Shown: positions 25,978-34,422 of the stretch, one piece after another | Layout of the letters: each line of letters begins with the position of its first letter | Numbering within the stretch: position 1 is the first letter of the stretch | Assembly: GCA_902766005.1 (NCBI GenBank) | Contig: CACXCB010000173.1 | Span: 1 to 37,272, forward strand | Length of the DNA stretch: 37,272 nucleotides | Source of the DNA: an uncultured Erysipelotrichaceae bacterium | GTDB taxonomy: Bacteria; Bacillota_I; Bacilli_A; Erysipelotrichales; Erysipelotrichaceae | Direction of reading: 5' to 3' | Program-made: the position numbers and the translations under genes | Notes under the pieces: generated by a model | Database searches by the model: none | The model's input: the letters and a program-made list of their open reading frames with translations, nothing else | What the model was told of the DNA's origin: nothing

Positions 25978-26823
25978 ATGATCGGAATCATCGATGTCAG
26001 TCACAACTTCACAGGTGTTTACGGAGCTGGCGCTCTTGACTTCTACACCGAAAATAAAATCGCTTTTGATTATGGTGCCGGTACTTCTTCAGGTGGAACA
26101 AATCTTGTATCCTATTTTTCAGGGAAGCCCGGACTGACCTTCCTTTTCTACAATGATTTTGCATTACGTAATGACTATCTGAATTTAAAAAACACATTCC
26201 AGGATTCAAATGCATTGGACATAGACCTTTTGTATGATGACATGTTCCGCAGTTTTGCCGAGTATCCTTTGGCTTATGAGCATACCGGAAATTCCAAAGC
26301 CATGTTGCAAATCATCGCAACAGATGCAAAATCAGGCACACCGCATTACTTTGACATAACAGACGCCACGGAAGATAAAATATCCATTTTGAAAGCATCT
26401 TACAATATTCCGGTTTATAATGAGCCTTACAAAATTGATGATGCTTCATATTATGCCGGTTATCTATCCGATCCTCTTCCGTTCAGGCAAGCATTTGAAG
26501 AAGGTTGCGATAAGGTAATCCTGATTCTTGCAAGGCCGCTTTCCTATCGCAGGGACGCATTAAGAGACCTTCTTCTTTCAAGACTGTTAAAAGCCAGGCA
26601 TCCGGAACTGGCAAAGTCTGTCAGAAATCTGAGCAAAGCATATAACGATGCAATCTACGAAGCATTACAATTACAAAAAGAGGGAAAGATGATGATCCTT
26701 TCACCGGAAATCCATACACCTCTTTACACTTTCATCAAAGACCGCAAGGAAGTATCCACACTCTATAGTAAAGGCCGTGAAGATGCTGAAAAAACGCTTG
26801 CATTTCTGAAAAATGACATCTGA
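25978..26823 (+). CDS. Patatin-like protein with degenerate catalytic site
   Basis: 281 residues. The fold is recognisable: GVYGAGALDFYTE (about 13-25) and the nucleophile elbow GTSSGG (about 35-40) align with GVYTAGVLDF and GxSxG of bacterial patatin-like phospholipases, and YLSDPLPFRQAFEEG with the SDPIPVR region. Two normal elements are lost: the glycine-rich oxyanion motif before GVY reads SHNFT, and the catalytic DGG reads YAGY (Asp replaced by Ala). Lipase activity is therefore doubtful. AAAGGAG lies about 12 bases before the ATG. Divergent from the MGMT operon; the stop is inside a terminator stem region. Confidence 0.8.
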   Translation: MIGIIDVSHNFTGVYGAGALDFYTENKIAFDYGAGTSSGGTNLVSYFSGKPGLTFLFYNDFALRNDYLNLKNTFQDSNALDIDLLYDDMFRSFAEYPLAYEHTGNSKAMLQIIATDAKSGTPHYFDITDATEDKISILKASYNIPVYNEPYKIDDASYYAGYLSDPLPFRQAFEEGCDKVILILARPLSYRRDALRDLLLSRLLKARHPELAKSVRNLSKAYNDAIYEALQLQKEGKMMILSPEIHTPLYTFIKDRKEVSTLYSKGREDAEKTLAFLKNDI

Positions 26824-26837
26824 TCCGATGTCATTTT
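26810..26837 (+). terminator. Hairpin after patatin-like gene
   Basis: AAAATGACATC (26810-26820) pairs perfectly with GATGTCATTTT (26827-26837); the 6-base loop contains the stop codon. Readthrough probably serves the next gene, which has no obvious promoter. Confidence 0.8.
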
Positions 26838-26864
26838 ATATAAGCATATCGAAAGGAGAAAACA

Positions 26865-27422
26865 ATGCGCAAAAACCTCGGGAAGAAAACAATTATTACT
26901 CCCCTGCCAGTTGTCATGATCGGTACATATGACGCAGAGGGAAGACCTAATCTGATGAATGCGGCATGGGCAGGCCAGATTGATGCCCATCAGATCATTA
27001 TCAGCTTGTCTACACACCAGACAACCGACAACCTTTTGTTGAAAAATGAATTTACAGTCTCTTTTGCGACAAAGGATACTGTTGTTGCATCCGACTACTT
27101 TGGCATTGAATCCGGCAGAAAAACGGATAAAATTTCCAAAGCTGGATTCCATGCAATGAAGGCTGAATTTGTAGATGCACCATTGTTTGAAGAGTATCCT
27201 CTCACTTTGGAATGCAAGGTTGTGGAAATGAAACCGGATGGTGACGGGTATCTGCTGATCGGTGAAACCGTCAATATGAATGTAGATGAATCCGTTTTGA
27301 CAGATGGAAAGGTAGACCTCAGTAAATTGAATCCGATTATGTTCGATTCTTCCATGAACAAATACAGGGTTATCGGTGAAATTGTCGCAGATGCCTTCAA
27401 AGCCGGAATGGCAATAAAATGA
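26865..27422 (+). CDS. Flavin reductase family protein (FMN-binding split barrel)
   Basis: 185 residues. LPVVMIGTYDAEGRPNLMNAAWAGQ (about 14-38) and the following SLSTHQTTDNLLLKNEFTVSFAT match the flavin reductase-like split-barrel family, which holds FMN and reduces flavin or small substrates with NAD(P)H. GAAAGGAG sits 7 bases before the ATG. It follows the patatin-like gene by 41 bases and ends in its own hairpin. Partner oxygenase not seen. Confidence 0.88.
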   Translation: MRKNLGKKTIITPLPVVMIGTYDAEGRPNLMNAAWAGQIDAHQIIISLSTHQTTDNLLLKNEFTVSFATKDTVVASDYFGIESGRKTDKISKAGFHAMKAEFVDAPLFEEYPLTLECKVVEMKPDGDGYLLIGETVNMNVDESVLTDGKVDLSKLNPIMFDSSMNKYRVIGEIVADAFKAGMAIK

Positions 27423-27444
27423 GATTCCGTTCAGGAATCTTTTT
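27422..27444 (+). terminator. Terminator of flavin reductase-like gene
   Basis: AGATTCC (27422-27428) pairs with GGAATCT (27434-27440), loop GTTCA, then TTTTT. Confidence 0.85.
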
Positions 27445-27461
27445 CTTTCTGATCAAACTTC

Positions 27462-27470
27462 TGGTAGAAT
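27462..27470 (+). promoter_or_regulatory. Candidate extended -10 promoter of GH2 gene
   Basis: TG-G-TAGAAT starting 18 bases after the preceding terminator and 20 bases before the start codon. Confidence 0.55.
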
Positions 27471-27490
27471 GAGATGGGGGAAATATATTT

Positions 27491-29749
27491 ATGAAAAAAA
27501 TCATTTTAAATAAAGACTGGCATATCTACAAAAGAGATGATGCCTTTTCCTTGACTACTTCCATTCCGGAAGATGCAGTAATCGCCGATCTGCCTTATGA
27601 TGCTCTTTTCCATGACGAACAACGAGCAGACAGTCCGAGCGGAGGAAGAACCGGGTACTTCGATGGAGGTGTATATTATTTCCAGAAAGAATTGAAGCTT
27701 GATAAAGAAATGATTCAAAAGCAGTTATATCTGAATATCGAAGGTGCTTTTTCCAAATCCTTTGTTTACGTTAACAGTTCACTCCTTAAAACCGGAGACT
27801 TCGGCTATGCAGGCATCAAAGCAGATATCACCGATTACGTCAATGAAGGAAGCAATACGATTTTGATCATCTGCAAAACTGATCCGTTCAGTTCAAGGTG
27901 GTACAGTGGCACAGGCCTGTTAAGACCGGTATACCTGCTTGTCGGAGAAGATGTATATATCAAACCGGATTCCACCTTCCTGTCTTGCGAAGAAATCAGC
28001 GAAGAAGGAATTGTTATTCGTCTGGTATCCGACCTGATCAACCGTTCTTCCCATGCATCCCTGCAGAATATGAATATCAAAATTGCCGATAAAACCGGAA
28101 CTGTTTTTGAAGACTCCATCCCTTTGCGTATTCAAGATACATATCACCTGGATAGGAAACTTTTCTTCAAAAATGCACATCTGTATGATGAAAATGATCC
28201 GTACCTCTATGATATCAGCTTGTTTATAGGGAATGATGAAGAATCATTCCGAACCGGATTCCGCAAGGAAACTTTTGATCCTGTACACGGATTGATGATC
28301 AATGGAAAAACGGTTAAACTCCGTGGTGCTTGCATCCACCATGACGAAGGCATACTTGGGGGCATATCTTCTCCTGCATTTGAAAGATTCCGCATTGCAA
28401 AGCTGAAAGAAGCAGGCTTTAATGCTATTCGTTCCGCACACAATCATGCTTCACAGGAAGTATTGCAGGCATGCGATGAACTCGGTGTTTATGTTTTGGA
28501 TGAAATCTGTGACATGTGGACCAAGATGAAGGGATTCGGGGATTATGCACAATACTTCTCCCACAGCTGGAAAGATGTAACCCATACAACAATCTGTGAA
28601 GACAGAAACCATCCCTGTGTTGTCGGCTATTCCACAGGTAATGAAATATCTGACATCAATACAGAAAAAGGATTCGAAGTGGCTCATGCCCTCTTCGAAG
28701 AAATCCATCTTCTGGACGATACCCGTTTTGTGACTAACGGCATTAACGGTGCCTTCGCCGCAGGTGAAGAAGTCATCGATATAGCAGTGGATTTAACCGG
28801 TAAAGAAAGATCGTATTATGAATCCGGAGATGTCAATCGTTTCATGGCACTCATGGCAACACGCATGAGTGATATTGTCACTCACCCTGTTGTCTCAAAA
28901 GTATTGGAACGCATGGATAGTTGTATAGATGTACAAGGATATAACTACATGACAGCACGTTATGAAAAGGATATCTCAAAATATCCAAACAGGATCATGC
29001 TGGGCACGGAAACATACCCGAAACAAATTGCAGAAAATTGGCGTTTAATAACAGCTCTGAATCCATGCATCGGTGAGTTCACCTGGACAGGATGGGATTA
29101 CATGGGAGAATTATCCGCTCCGTTCCCTGCCTTAAACAATACATCAGGCGATCTTGATCGTTTCGGTTTCAGAAGACCGGTATCTTACTACCGTGAAATT
29201 GTTTACGGATTACGTCAAAAACCTTATCTTTGTGTACGTCCTCCCAAAGCTTTCGGAACCCCAAGGGAATTCGGACCGTGGAAGTTTACCGACGCCCTGG
29301 AAACATGGACCATGGATGTTCCCGAAGGCACAATGGTAACGGTAGAAGTCTATACAGCTGAACCATCTGTCGAACTGTTCATCAACAATCAAAGTAAGGG
29401 TGTAAAAGAAACCAAGGATTGTTTTGCATTGTTTGATGTGCCGTATGAAAAAGGCACACTCAAAGCTGTTACACCGCAAAATCTGCAGGTTACACTTTCT
29501 ACAGCAGAAAACAATGTCAATATCATCACCCATGATGAAAGCTATGATGATATCCTTATCTCACAGATTGAACTCAGGGATCAACACAATACCCTTGTTT
29601 ACGGCAGCGGACAATCCTTCGACACAAAGCGTGAAGGATATGTATTAATTGCCGCTGCATCAGAAGAAACCATTCACGATCATGGTTTCAGCAATGAAGT
29701 CATACACTTGATGGGAAGAGGCGGGCTTGCAATCTATAAGAAAAACTGA
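27491..29749 (+). CDS. Glycoside hydrolase family 2 (beta-galactosidase/beta-glucuronidase type)
   Basis: 752 residues. Order: sugar-binding jelly roll (about 1-160, SSRWYSGTGLLRPVYL), immunoglobulin-like domain (about 165-262), TIM barrel (about 264-560) and a C-terminal beta domain. LRGACIHHDEG and AIRSAHNHA are barrel signatures; the acid/base is E385 in STGNE and the nucleophile E507 in GTETYP. No signal peptide, so it is cytoplasmic. GGGGGAAA lies near the ATG. The exact substrate cannot be told from sequence. Confidence 0.9.
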   Translation: MKKIILNKDWHIYKRDDAFSLTTSIPEDAVIADLPYDALFHDEQRADSPSGGRTGYFDGGVYYFQKELKLDKEMIQKQLYLNIEGAFSKSFVYVNSSLLKTGDFGYAGIKADITDYVNEGSNTILIICKTDPFSSRWYSGTGLLRPVYLLVGEDVYIKPDSTFLSCEEISEEGIVIRLVSDLINRSSHASLQNMNIKIADKTGTVFEDSIPLRIQDTYHLDRKLFFKNAHLYDENDPYLYDISLFIGNDEESFRTGFRKETFDPVHGLMINGKTVKLRGACIHHDEGILGGISSPAFERFRIAKLKEAGFNAIRSAHNHASQEVLQACDELGVYVLDEICDMWTKMKGFGDYAQYFSHSWKDVTHTTICEDRNHPCVVGYSTGNEISDINTEKGFEVAHALFEEIHLLDDTRFVTNGINGAFAAGEEVIDIAVDLTGKERSYYESGDVNRFMALMATRMSDIVTHPVVSKVLERMDSCIDVQGYNYMTARYEKDISKYPNRIMLGTETYPKQIAENWRLITALNPCIGEFTWTGWDYMGELSAPFPALNNTSGDLDRFGFRRPVSYYREIVYGLRQKPYLCVRPPKAFGTPREFGPWKFTDALETWTMDVPEGTMVTVEVYTAEPSVELFINNQSKGVKETKDCFALFDVPYEKGTLKAVTPQNLQVTLSTAENNVNIITHDESYDDILISQIELRDQHNTLVYGSGQSFDTKREGYVLIAAASEETIHDHGFSNEVIHLMGRGGLAIYKKN

Positions 29750-29778
29750 AAGCATATCGGAACACCCGATATGCTTTT
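29749..29778. terminator. Bidirectional terminator between GH2 and MFS genes
   Basis: AAAGCATATCGG (29749-29760) pairs perfectly with CCGATATGCTTT (29766-29777), loop AACAC, then TTTTCT. Confidence 0.9.
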
Positions 29779-29806
29779 CTGTTTGGATATTTTCTGTAAT
29801 GGCTAT

Positions 29807-31015
29807 TTACATCTTTCCGGCTTCTCTATGGCTTATATACATTCGGTAATAAACCATACCGATCAAAGAAGAAATCAGGAATGCCGCAAAAGAGAGAATA
29901 AACGGCAACATCGCCCCTTTACTGTAAATCAATCCGGCAAATAAAGCACCGAATATTCCGCCCAATGAATTCATAGACTGATAGAAGCCCATGACAGCAT
30001 TGCTGGAAGATGATGATGCACGGTTTGCACACATCGCCTGGAATAAAGGCAGGCGCAAAGTCATGACACTGCTGTAGATGATATAGACACCGATGAACAG
30101 ATACCGGTTATGATTAACCAGGATCAATGAAGTCAGTATTGTACATGCCCAGAGAATATACAGAAATGTTCTATTGATATCGGTACGCTTCTGCAGGTAC
30201 ATGCTGACAGTAGAATTCAAAGTCAGAGTCATTGCGGCAATAACTGCTTTAAAAATACCGTTATATGCAGAAGACATGCCATATTGGTCCTTGATGTAAT
30301 AGTTGAAGCATTGTTCATAGGCATTCTGTCCAATTGCCGAAACAGCTACAATCACAAATATCATGGCAAGCATCGGTGTCATAAAACTTCTTGCAGAAAG
30401 GAAGGAGGAAAACGGATTTACCTCTTTAAAACTTAAAGCAGTTTCCGGTTTCTGTTTGTACTTTGTATCATCTTCACATAATAACAGAAAAAGAATTCCC
30501 GAAGCTGCCAGTACGGCAACCTGTGCAAAAAAAGCAGTATTCACGGAGACAATACCCAACATGCCGCCAATGAAATATCCTATGGCACTTCCGACACTCT
30601 GAATGGTAGTCAGCACGACAAGATTTCTTCCCCTGTCCTGTTTGTTCTCACCACACAGATTAATAACGTAATTGGCCATTGCAGTAAAACAGCCTCCTGT
30701 AAAAACACCCGCAAACATTCTGCCACCTATAACGACAGCTTCACTGTATGCCGATGCAAAAATAAACTGTCCCACAGCATACCCCATGCAGCAGATCAGC
30801 ATGATTCTTTTTGTGGGGATGTAGCTGCACAATTTTCCCCAGAATGGAGAAAAAAGGAAATACATGGTCATCATTGCCGCAAGTGCAACCCCAAACATCG
30901 AACTGTCCAATTGTCTTTCCACAATCAGTGTCGGTGTTACCGGATGAGCAAAACTTGCTGCAAGGTTAAACATAAACGCAATCAGAAAAAATATAAGAAA
31001 CCTGTTTTTCTTCAT
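29807..31015 (-). CDS. MFS transporter (drug/metabolite efflux-like)
   Basis: 402 residues with 12 hydrophobic segments and a short cytoplasmic loop in the middle (CEDDTKYKQKPETALSFKE). PFWGKLCSYIPTKR between helices 2 and 3 is the MFS motif A equivalent. The substrate is unknown. The ATG overlaps the stop of the GNAT gene by four bases, so the two are coupled. GGGAGG-type sites lie just before the start. Confidence 0.87.
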   Translation of the reverse strand: MKKNRFLIFFLIAFMFNLAASFAHPVTPTLIVERQLDSSMFGVALAAMMTMYFLFSPFWGKLCSYIPTKRIMLICCMGYAVGQFIFASAYSEAVVIGGRMFAGVFTGGCFTAMANYVINLCGENKQDRGRNLVVLTTIQSVGSAIGYFIGGMLGIVSVNTAFFAQVAVLAASGILFLLLCEDDTKYKQKPETALSFKEVNPFSSFLSARSFMTPMLAMIFVIVAVSAIGQNAYEQCFNYYIKDQYGMSSAYNGIFKAVIAAMTLTLNSTVSMYLQKRTDINRTFLYILWACTILTSLILVNHNRYLFIGVYIIYSSVMTLRLPLFQAMCANRASSSSSNAVMGFYQSMNSLGGIFGALFAGLIYSKGAMLPFILSFAAFLISSLIGMVYYRMYISHREAGKM

Positions 31016-31524
31016 AATCCCTCTCTTGTCAAATCACAAACCATTTCATGCCAATGGGTATTTCCCCATACAGATGCAGATATTCCCATGTCTGCGAACC
31101 CCATCTTCTCATACATTTTTACAAGAGCACTTTTACAGGTCAGTATCATCTTCTCTCTGCCCTGTTCTTTTTGTCTTTGCGCATATGTTTTCACCAGTTC
31201 TTTGGCGATGCCCTGCATGCGATATGCCGGCAACACTTCAAGACCGAGTATCATGACATTCTTCCCTGAAGGATCATGCAGGGATCCCCGAAAAAAGAAC
31301 TGATCACAAAACTTCTCTTCTTTTGTGGCAACACCGGTAATATATCCTGCTATCTTTCCGGAATCCGCATCTTCTGCCACAAGAAACATTTCCTTGGCAT
31401 ATTGCATTCTGTCCTGCACCATTTCATAGGTACATGCTTCTTCGTTTGAAAAACATATTCTTTCTATCTCTGCAGCCTGATCTGTTTCCGACTCCCTGAT
31501 ATTTCGAAATATGATACGATTCAT
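31012..31524 (-). CDS. GNAT-family N-acetyltransferase
   Basis: 170 residues from ATG 31524, which has GGGAGG 6 bases upstream; starts further left would overlap the DUF4298 gene. The acetyl-CoA loop is LEVLPAYRMQGIAKELV (about residues 104-120) with the typical V..(Q/R)xxGxG/A pattern, and KMYEKMGFADMG is the C-terminal GNAT motif. CoA-dependent acetylation of an unknown amine; coupling to an MFS exporter could mean resistance or modification before export (inference). Confidence 0.88.
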   Translation of the reverse strand: MNRIIFRNIRESETDQAAEIERICFSNEEACTYEMVQDRMQYAKEMFLVAEDADSGKIAGYITGVATKEEKFCDQFFFRGSLHDPSGKNVMILGLEVLPAYRMQGIAKELVKTYAQRQKEQGREKMILTCKSALVKMYEKMGFADMGISASVWGNTHWHEMVCDLTREGL

Positions 31525-31540
31525 AGAATCCTCCCGTAGT

Positions 31541-31549
31541 ATTGTAACA
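31541..31549 (-). promoter_or_regulatory. Candidate extended -10 promoter of GNAT-MFS unit
   Basis: TG-T-TACAAT on the minus strand, 17 bases before the start at 31524. Confidence 0.5.
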
Positions 31550-31611
31550 TGTTCATGCAAATTATCTTTTCCTTTTCTTTCGGTATATACTGAATATAGG
31601 GGTATAAAACA

Positions 31612-31911
31612 ATGAAACAGATTGAAAGAATTGAACAAATGGAAAACATCTTTGATGCAAGCAATGCCTTAACAAAATCATTATTACATGCATTATACAA
31701 TTATGAAGAAAACATGCAGGAATTTAGCCAGCTTGTCAGCTATTACGAAAGTGAAGAATGGAGAAAGGATTTTGAGGATGATGAAAAAGGCCTCCTCCCA
31801 AAAGAACTGAAAAGAGGCATTCTTTCTGAAGACGGCATATACAATCTGATCGAAATGAACCAGGAAATATATGATCTTATGGGAAAGATTCTTGAAACGA
31901 AGAAAGACTAG
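31612..31911 (+). CDS. DUF4298 family protein
   Basis: 99 residues, acidic and all-helical. RIEQMENIFD near the start, YYESEEWRKDFEDDEKGLLP in the middle and ILSEDGIYNLIE follow the DUF4298 pattern, a small Firmicutes family of unknown function. AGGGG lies 10 bases before the ATG. Divergent from the GNAT gene. The 122 bases after it hold only a weak A/T dyad (near 31950-31975) and the terminator of the facing gene. Confidence 0.85.
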   Translation: MKQIERIEQMENIFDASNALTKSLLHALYNYEENMQEFSQLVSYYESEEWRKDFEDDEKGLLPKELKRGILSEDGIYNLIEMNQEIYDLMGKILETKKD

Positions 31912-32001
31912 TTCTTTGTCTCACATTAACGTGCATTGCCACAAAAAAGATTGTGCAAAAAAGTGAAGTTTTTTCTCACATGTTTTTTCAATAGGCATTA
32001 T

Positions 32002-32035
32002 AAAAAGCGAAGAAGCAAACTGCTTCTCCGTTTTT
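32002..32035. terminator. Bidirectional hairpin between DUF4298 and 32034 genes
   Basis: AAAAAGCGAAGAAGC (32002-32016 approx.) pairs with GCTTCTCCGTTTTT (32022-32035) with one bulge. A/T tails on both sides; it covers the stop of the leftward gene. Confidence 0.75.
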
Positions 32036-33257
32036 AATTGAATAACTTTCTGATTTTCTTCTTTAACTCTTCCGGAAGAGCTTCAATTACAAAATCATCC
32101 CTCAACAACATTTTTAATTCTTCCGGCATCATCATGAATTTTTCCTCTTCCATTTCCAACAATTCATTCAGCAGTCCGCTTTCCTCCATCATTCCTGCAG
32201 GATCCCTGAAATCATCTTCCATTTCTTGATATGCTTCATCCAGCCTCTCAAGATATTCTTCCATCTCTATCTCTATGCCGACTTCATCACAGAAGTCTTC
32301 CAGAAATGTTGCAAGACGCAGACTGTCAACATATATGGTCTGTGGCTTTCCCATCTGCAGCAACATATCACAGAAAGAAGCAAGCAATGCATCAAAAGCT
32401 TCATGATTTGTTCCCTGCATCATTACAGGTGGTAACAGCAGCTCATTCCAATAGTTCATAGCGAATATGGATAGCGGAAAATAATGAGCCGGATCTTCCG
32501 GTGTCCCTTCCTCAATCCAAGCAGGAAGAATGCGGAAACCTGCTTCCAGATCATTTTTTTCCATTGCTTTTTTTTCTTTCAATTCCTGCATTTTATATGG
32601 CGAAGGAAGCCTCGGCTCATAATAGGAGGAAAAGTAATCCTGTTCGGGAAGACGTATTTCAGATATATTCCAGTTTCCGTCTTTTCTTTCCAGATACGGA
32701 ATAATGCATGCACTCAGCACATCCTCACCCATAAATCCGATTTCTTCCATCACTTGATTACTGTATCTGCCTTTTTTCAGAAGCGAAGCAAGATATAAAG
32801 CTGCATCGAGTGCCTCTTCGAGATCAATGCTCTCTTCATCCGTTACCGGCCAGGGGACACGCAGAAAACTGTATCTCAATAGATTGGGGTACGCATTTTT
32901 ACCGCTTAACCGAATGCCTTTTTTCTTTGCGTATGCCTGTAATTCAGGCAGTTGTAATGCACTTGTATCTTCTCTGTTTTCAAAGCTGCATTGCAGACAG
33001 CACTGTCCCATCGCAATGATCATTCTCTCATGTTCTTCCACATCCGGATTACCCATAATGCTGCGATACGTTTTCAATCCTTTTTCACCACGGTAGACTG
33101 CCAGCGAAAGATGTTCTCCAAGCTGTCCCATGATACAACAGTATCCAATTCCTCCCGAAGGAAGATCTATAGCGAATATATCGGAATCATTAAAGTGTTC
33201 CCACATCTTCTCCTTCTTATACTGAAAAGCTTTATCCCATAGTCTGTCTGCAACCAT
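32034..33257 (-). CDS. Uncharacterised protein, DUF7309/DUF6930-like
   Basis: 407 residues, soluble, very acidic toward the end (EEYLERLDEAYQEMEDDF, EMEEEKFMMMPEELKMLL). The N-terminal part, with SDIFAIDLPSGGIGYCCIMGQLGEH and a central block around YVDSLRLATFLEDFCDEVGI, recalls DUF7309 followed by DUF6930, domains of unknown function found in Firmicutes; I judge this from memory of the patterns. No catalytic motif is seen. GGAGG lies 5 bases before ATG 33257 (an adjacent ATG at 33260 is 2 bases away). Spaced 10 bases after the HAD gene stop on the same strand... the HAD gene lies downstream in genome order but upstream in position, so they may be read separately. Confidence 0.75.
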   Translation of the reverse strand: MVADRLWDKAFQYKKEKMWEHFNDSDIFAIDLPSGGIGYCCIMGQLGEHLSLAVYRGEKGLKTYRSIMGNPDVEEHERMIIAMGQCCLQCSFENREDTSALQLPELQAYAKKKGIRLSGKNAYPNLLRYSFLRVPWPVTDEESIDLEEALDAALYLASLLKKGRYSNQVMEEIGFMGEDVLSACIIPYLERKDGNWNISEIRLPEQDYFSSYYEPRLPSPYKMQELKEKKAMEKNDLEAGFRILPAWIEEGTPEDPAHYFPLSIFAMNYWNELLLPPVMMQGTNHEAFDALLASFCDMLLQMGKPQTIYVDSLRLATFLEDFCDEVGIEIEMEEYLERLDEAYQEMEDDFRDPAGMMEESGLLNELLEMEEEKFMMMPEELKMLLRDDFVIEALPEELKKKIRKLFN

Positions 33258-33266
33258 CATTACCTC

Positions 33267-34040
33267 CTAAAAAAGATCGTATTTTTCGCACGCTTTGGCA
33301 ATGCCCTCGTGATCTACATCTTCTGTTACATATGTGCCGATTTCCTTCAGGGATTCGGAAGCATTTCCCATAACGATCGATGTATGGACATGTTCCAACA
33401 TTTCTTTATCATTGCCACCATCACCAAAAGCAATTGTATCCTCCAGGGGAATGTTGAAATAATCACAGAACCGGTCAATCCCTTTTACCTTTGTACCTCC
33501 GATCGGGGATATATCACAAAAGGTAGGATACCATCTCGCACTTGTGCAATGTCTCAGTTTTTTCATCAGTTCTTTTTCTTCATCTTCGCTAATAAAAGAC
33601 ATTGCCTGATATACTTTCTCATGGATCACATTGGAAACATCCCCTGCAGGATGATTATCATTTTGGGTGATCGCATGGACTTCATCCACCCTTTCATCTC
33701 GATAATTGAACACCTTTGTATTCTCCATCGTAAACCCGCATGGAAAAGGATGTTCCTTCAAATATTCCAAAAGAATCTTCAATTCATCCTTTGGAATAAA
33801 GTTTTCATAAATCACTTCTCCCGTACCGAGATAGCAATACTGGCCGTTTAAGGTAATATAACCGTCAAAAGGAAAATCTTCCAGTACCTTAAGTCCGTCT
33901 TTTCCTCTTCCGGTAGCGATAAACAAAAGATTTCCTTTTTCTCTCAATCTTTTTAATGTGTCAAATGTCTTTTGTGTTACCCGATGTGTTTTAAAACTGA
34001 CAAGCGTACCGTCAATATCAAAGAAAATTGCTTTCTTCAT
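33267..34040 (-). CDS. HAD-superfamily Cof-type phosphatase
   Basis: 257 residues from ATG 34040, with GGGAG 6-7 bases upstream. D8 and D10 in FFDIDGTLVSF are the catalytic aspartates, FIATGRGKD is motif II, and AFGDGGNDKEML is motif IV; the C2B cap lies between. It dephosphorylates small metabolites of unknown identity. Its stop is 6-10 bases from the start of the DUF6930-like gene on the same strand, so the two probably form one transcript with the HAD gene first. It is a paralogue of the HAD gene at 10149-10916. Confidence 0.88.
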   Translation of the reverse strand: MKKAIFFDIDGTLVSFKTHRVTQKTFDTLKRLREKGNLLFIATGRGKDGLKVLEDFPFDGYITLNGQYCYLGTGEVIYENFIPKDELKILLEYLKEHPFPCGFTMENTKVFNYRDERVDEVHAITQNDNHPAGDVSNVIHEKVYQAMSFISEDEEKELMKKLRHCTSARWYPTFCDISPIGGTKVKGIDRFCDYFNIPLEDTIAFGDGGNDKEMLEHVHTSIVMGNASESLKEIGTYVTEDVDHEGIAKACEKYDLF

Positions 34041-34063
34041 AAATATCTCCCTCATTATTGTAC

Positions 34064-34095
34064 CAAAAAAACAGCAAGTTCTACTTGCTGTTTTC
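34064..34095 (-). terminator. Terminator of the small secreted protein gene
   Basis: AAAACAGCAAG (34068-34078) pairs with CTTGCTGTTTT (34084-34094). On the minus strand the stem is followed by TTTTTTT. A TAG stop at 34081-34083 lies in the loop, in frame with the shifted reading frame of the gene described at 34081-34291. Confidence 0.88.
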
Positions 34096-34291
34096 AAAAG
34101 GTTGCTGATTGGGAAATTGCTGTCCGGGGGGAGTCGGGAGATTTTTATCCGGCATGTTTTCCTTTTCCGGAAATACAGATCGTTATGTTGTCGGTGGAGG
34201 TATTCTCTTGTGCCGATACCGGCAATGCTGCCATCGGTAAAGAAGCCGCCAGGGCTAAAGATGCCATTAAAACTGATGTCTTTTTCTTCAT
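34081..34291 (-). pseudogene. Small secreted protein, probably frameshifted
   Basis: ATG 34291 with GAAAGGAG 5-6 bases upstream starts a 48-residue product: basic KKK, a hydrophobic stretch (MASLALAASLPMAALPVSA) and a likely signal-peptidase site after VSA. It stops at 34145. Removing one A from the AAAA runs near 34155-34165 gives a longer frame: after ISGKG comes NMPDKNLPTPPGQQFPNQ and more, ending at TAG 34081 inside the terminator loop. That coincidence suggests the intact gene ended there (about 69 residues). Alternatively 34081-34155 is a separate 24-residue ORF, since AAAGGAAAAC precedes an ATG at 34155. No known family. Confidence 0.5.
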
Positions 34292-34363
34292 TTTTTCTCC
34301 TTTCCAGATTTCTCTGACACCATATGTATTCGCTGATAATGATAGGAAAAACGGGGTAAGCAC

Positions 34364-34388
34364 AAAAAAAGATGGATCAATATCCATC
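34364..34388 (-). terminator. Second (outer) terminator after P-loop ATPase gene
   Basis: GATGGAT (34371-34377) pairs with ATCCATC (34382-34388), loop of four, followed on the minus strand by TTTTTTT. Confidence 0.85.
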
Positions 34389-34391
34389 CGA

Positions 34392-34418
34392 GAAAAAAGT
34401 GCGCTTTTCACGCACTTT
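34392..34418 (-). terminator. First (inner) terminator after P-loop ATPase gene
   Basis: AAAGTGCG (34396-34403) pairs with CGCACTTT (34411-34418), loop of seven, followed on the minus strand by TTTTCT. Forms a tandem pair with 34364-34388. Confidence 0.85.
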
Positions 34419-34422
34419 ACTT

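Noticed and set aside
30911..31303. 130-residue open frame across the MFS/GNAT junction
   Set aside because: Antisense to two coupled genes; no ribosome binding site.
31950..31975. AAAAAAGTGAAGTTTTTT as terminator for the DUF4298 gene
   Set aside because: Stem is only A-T pairs; the later GC-containing hairpin at 32002-32035 is a better terminator.
33309..33851. 180-residue open frame opposite the HAD phosphatase
   Set aside because: Shadow of a gene with intact catalytic motifs.
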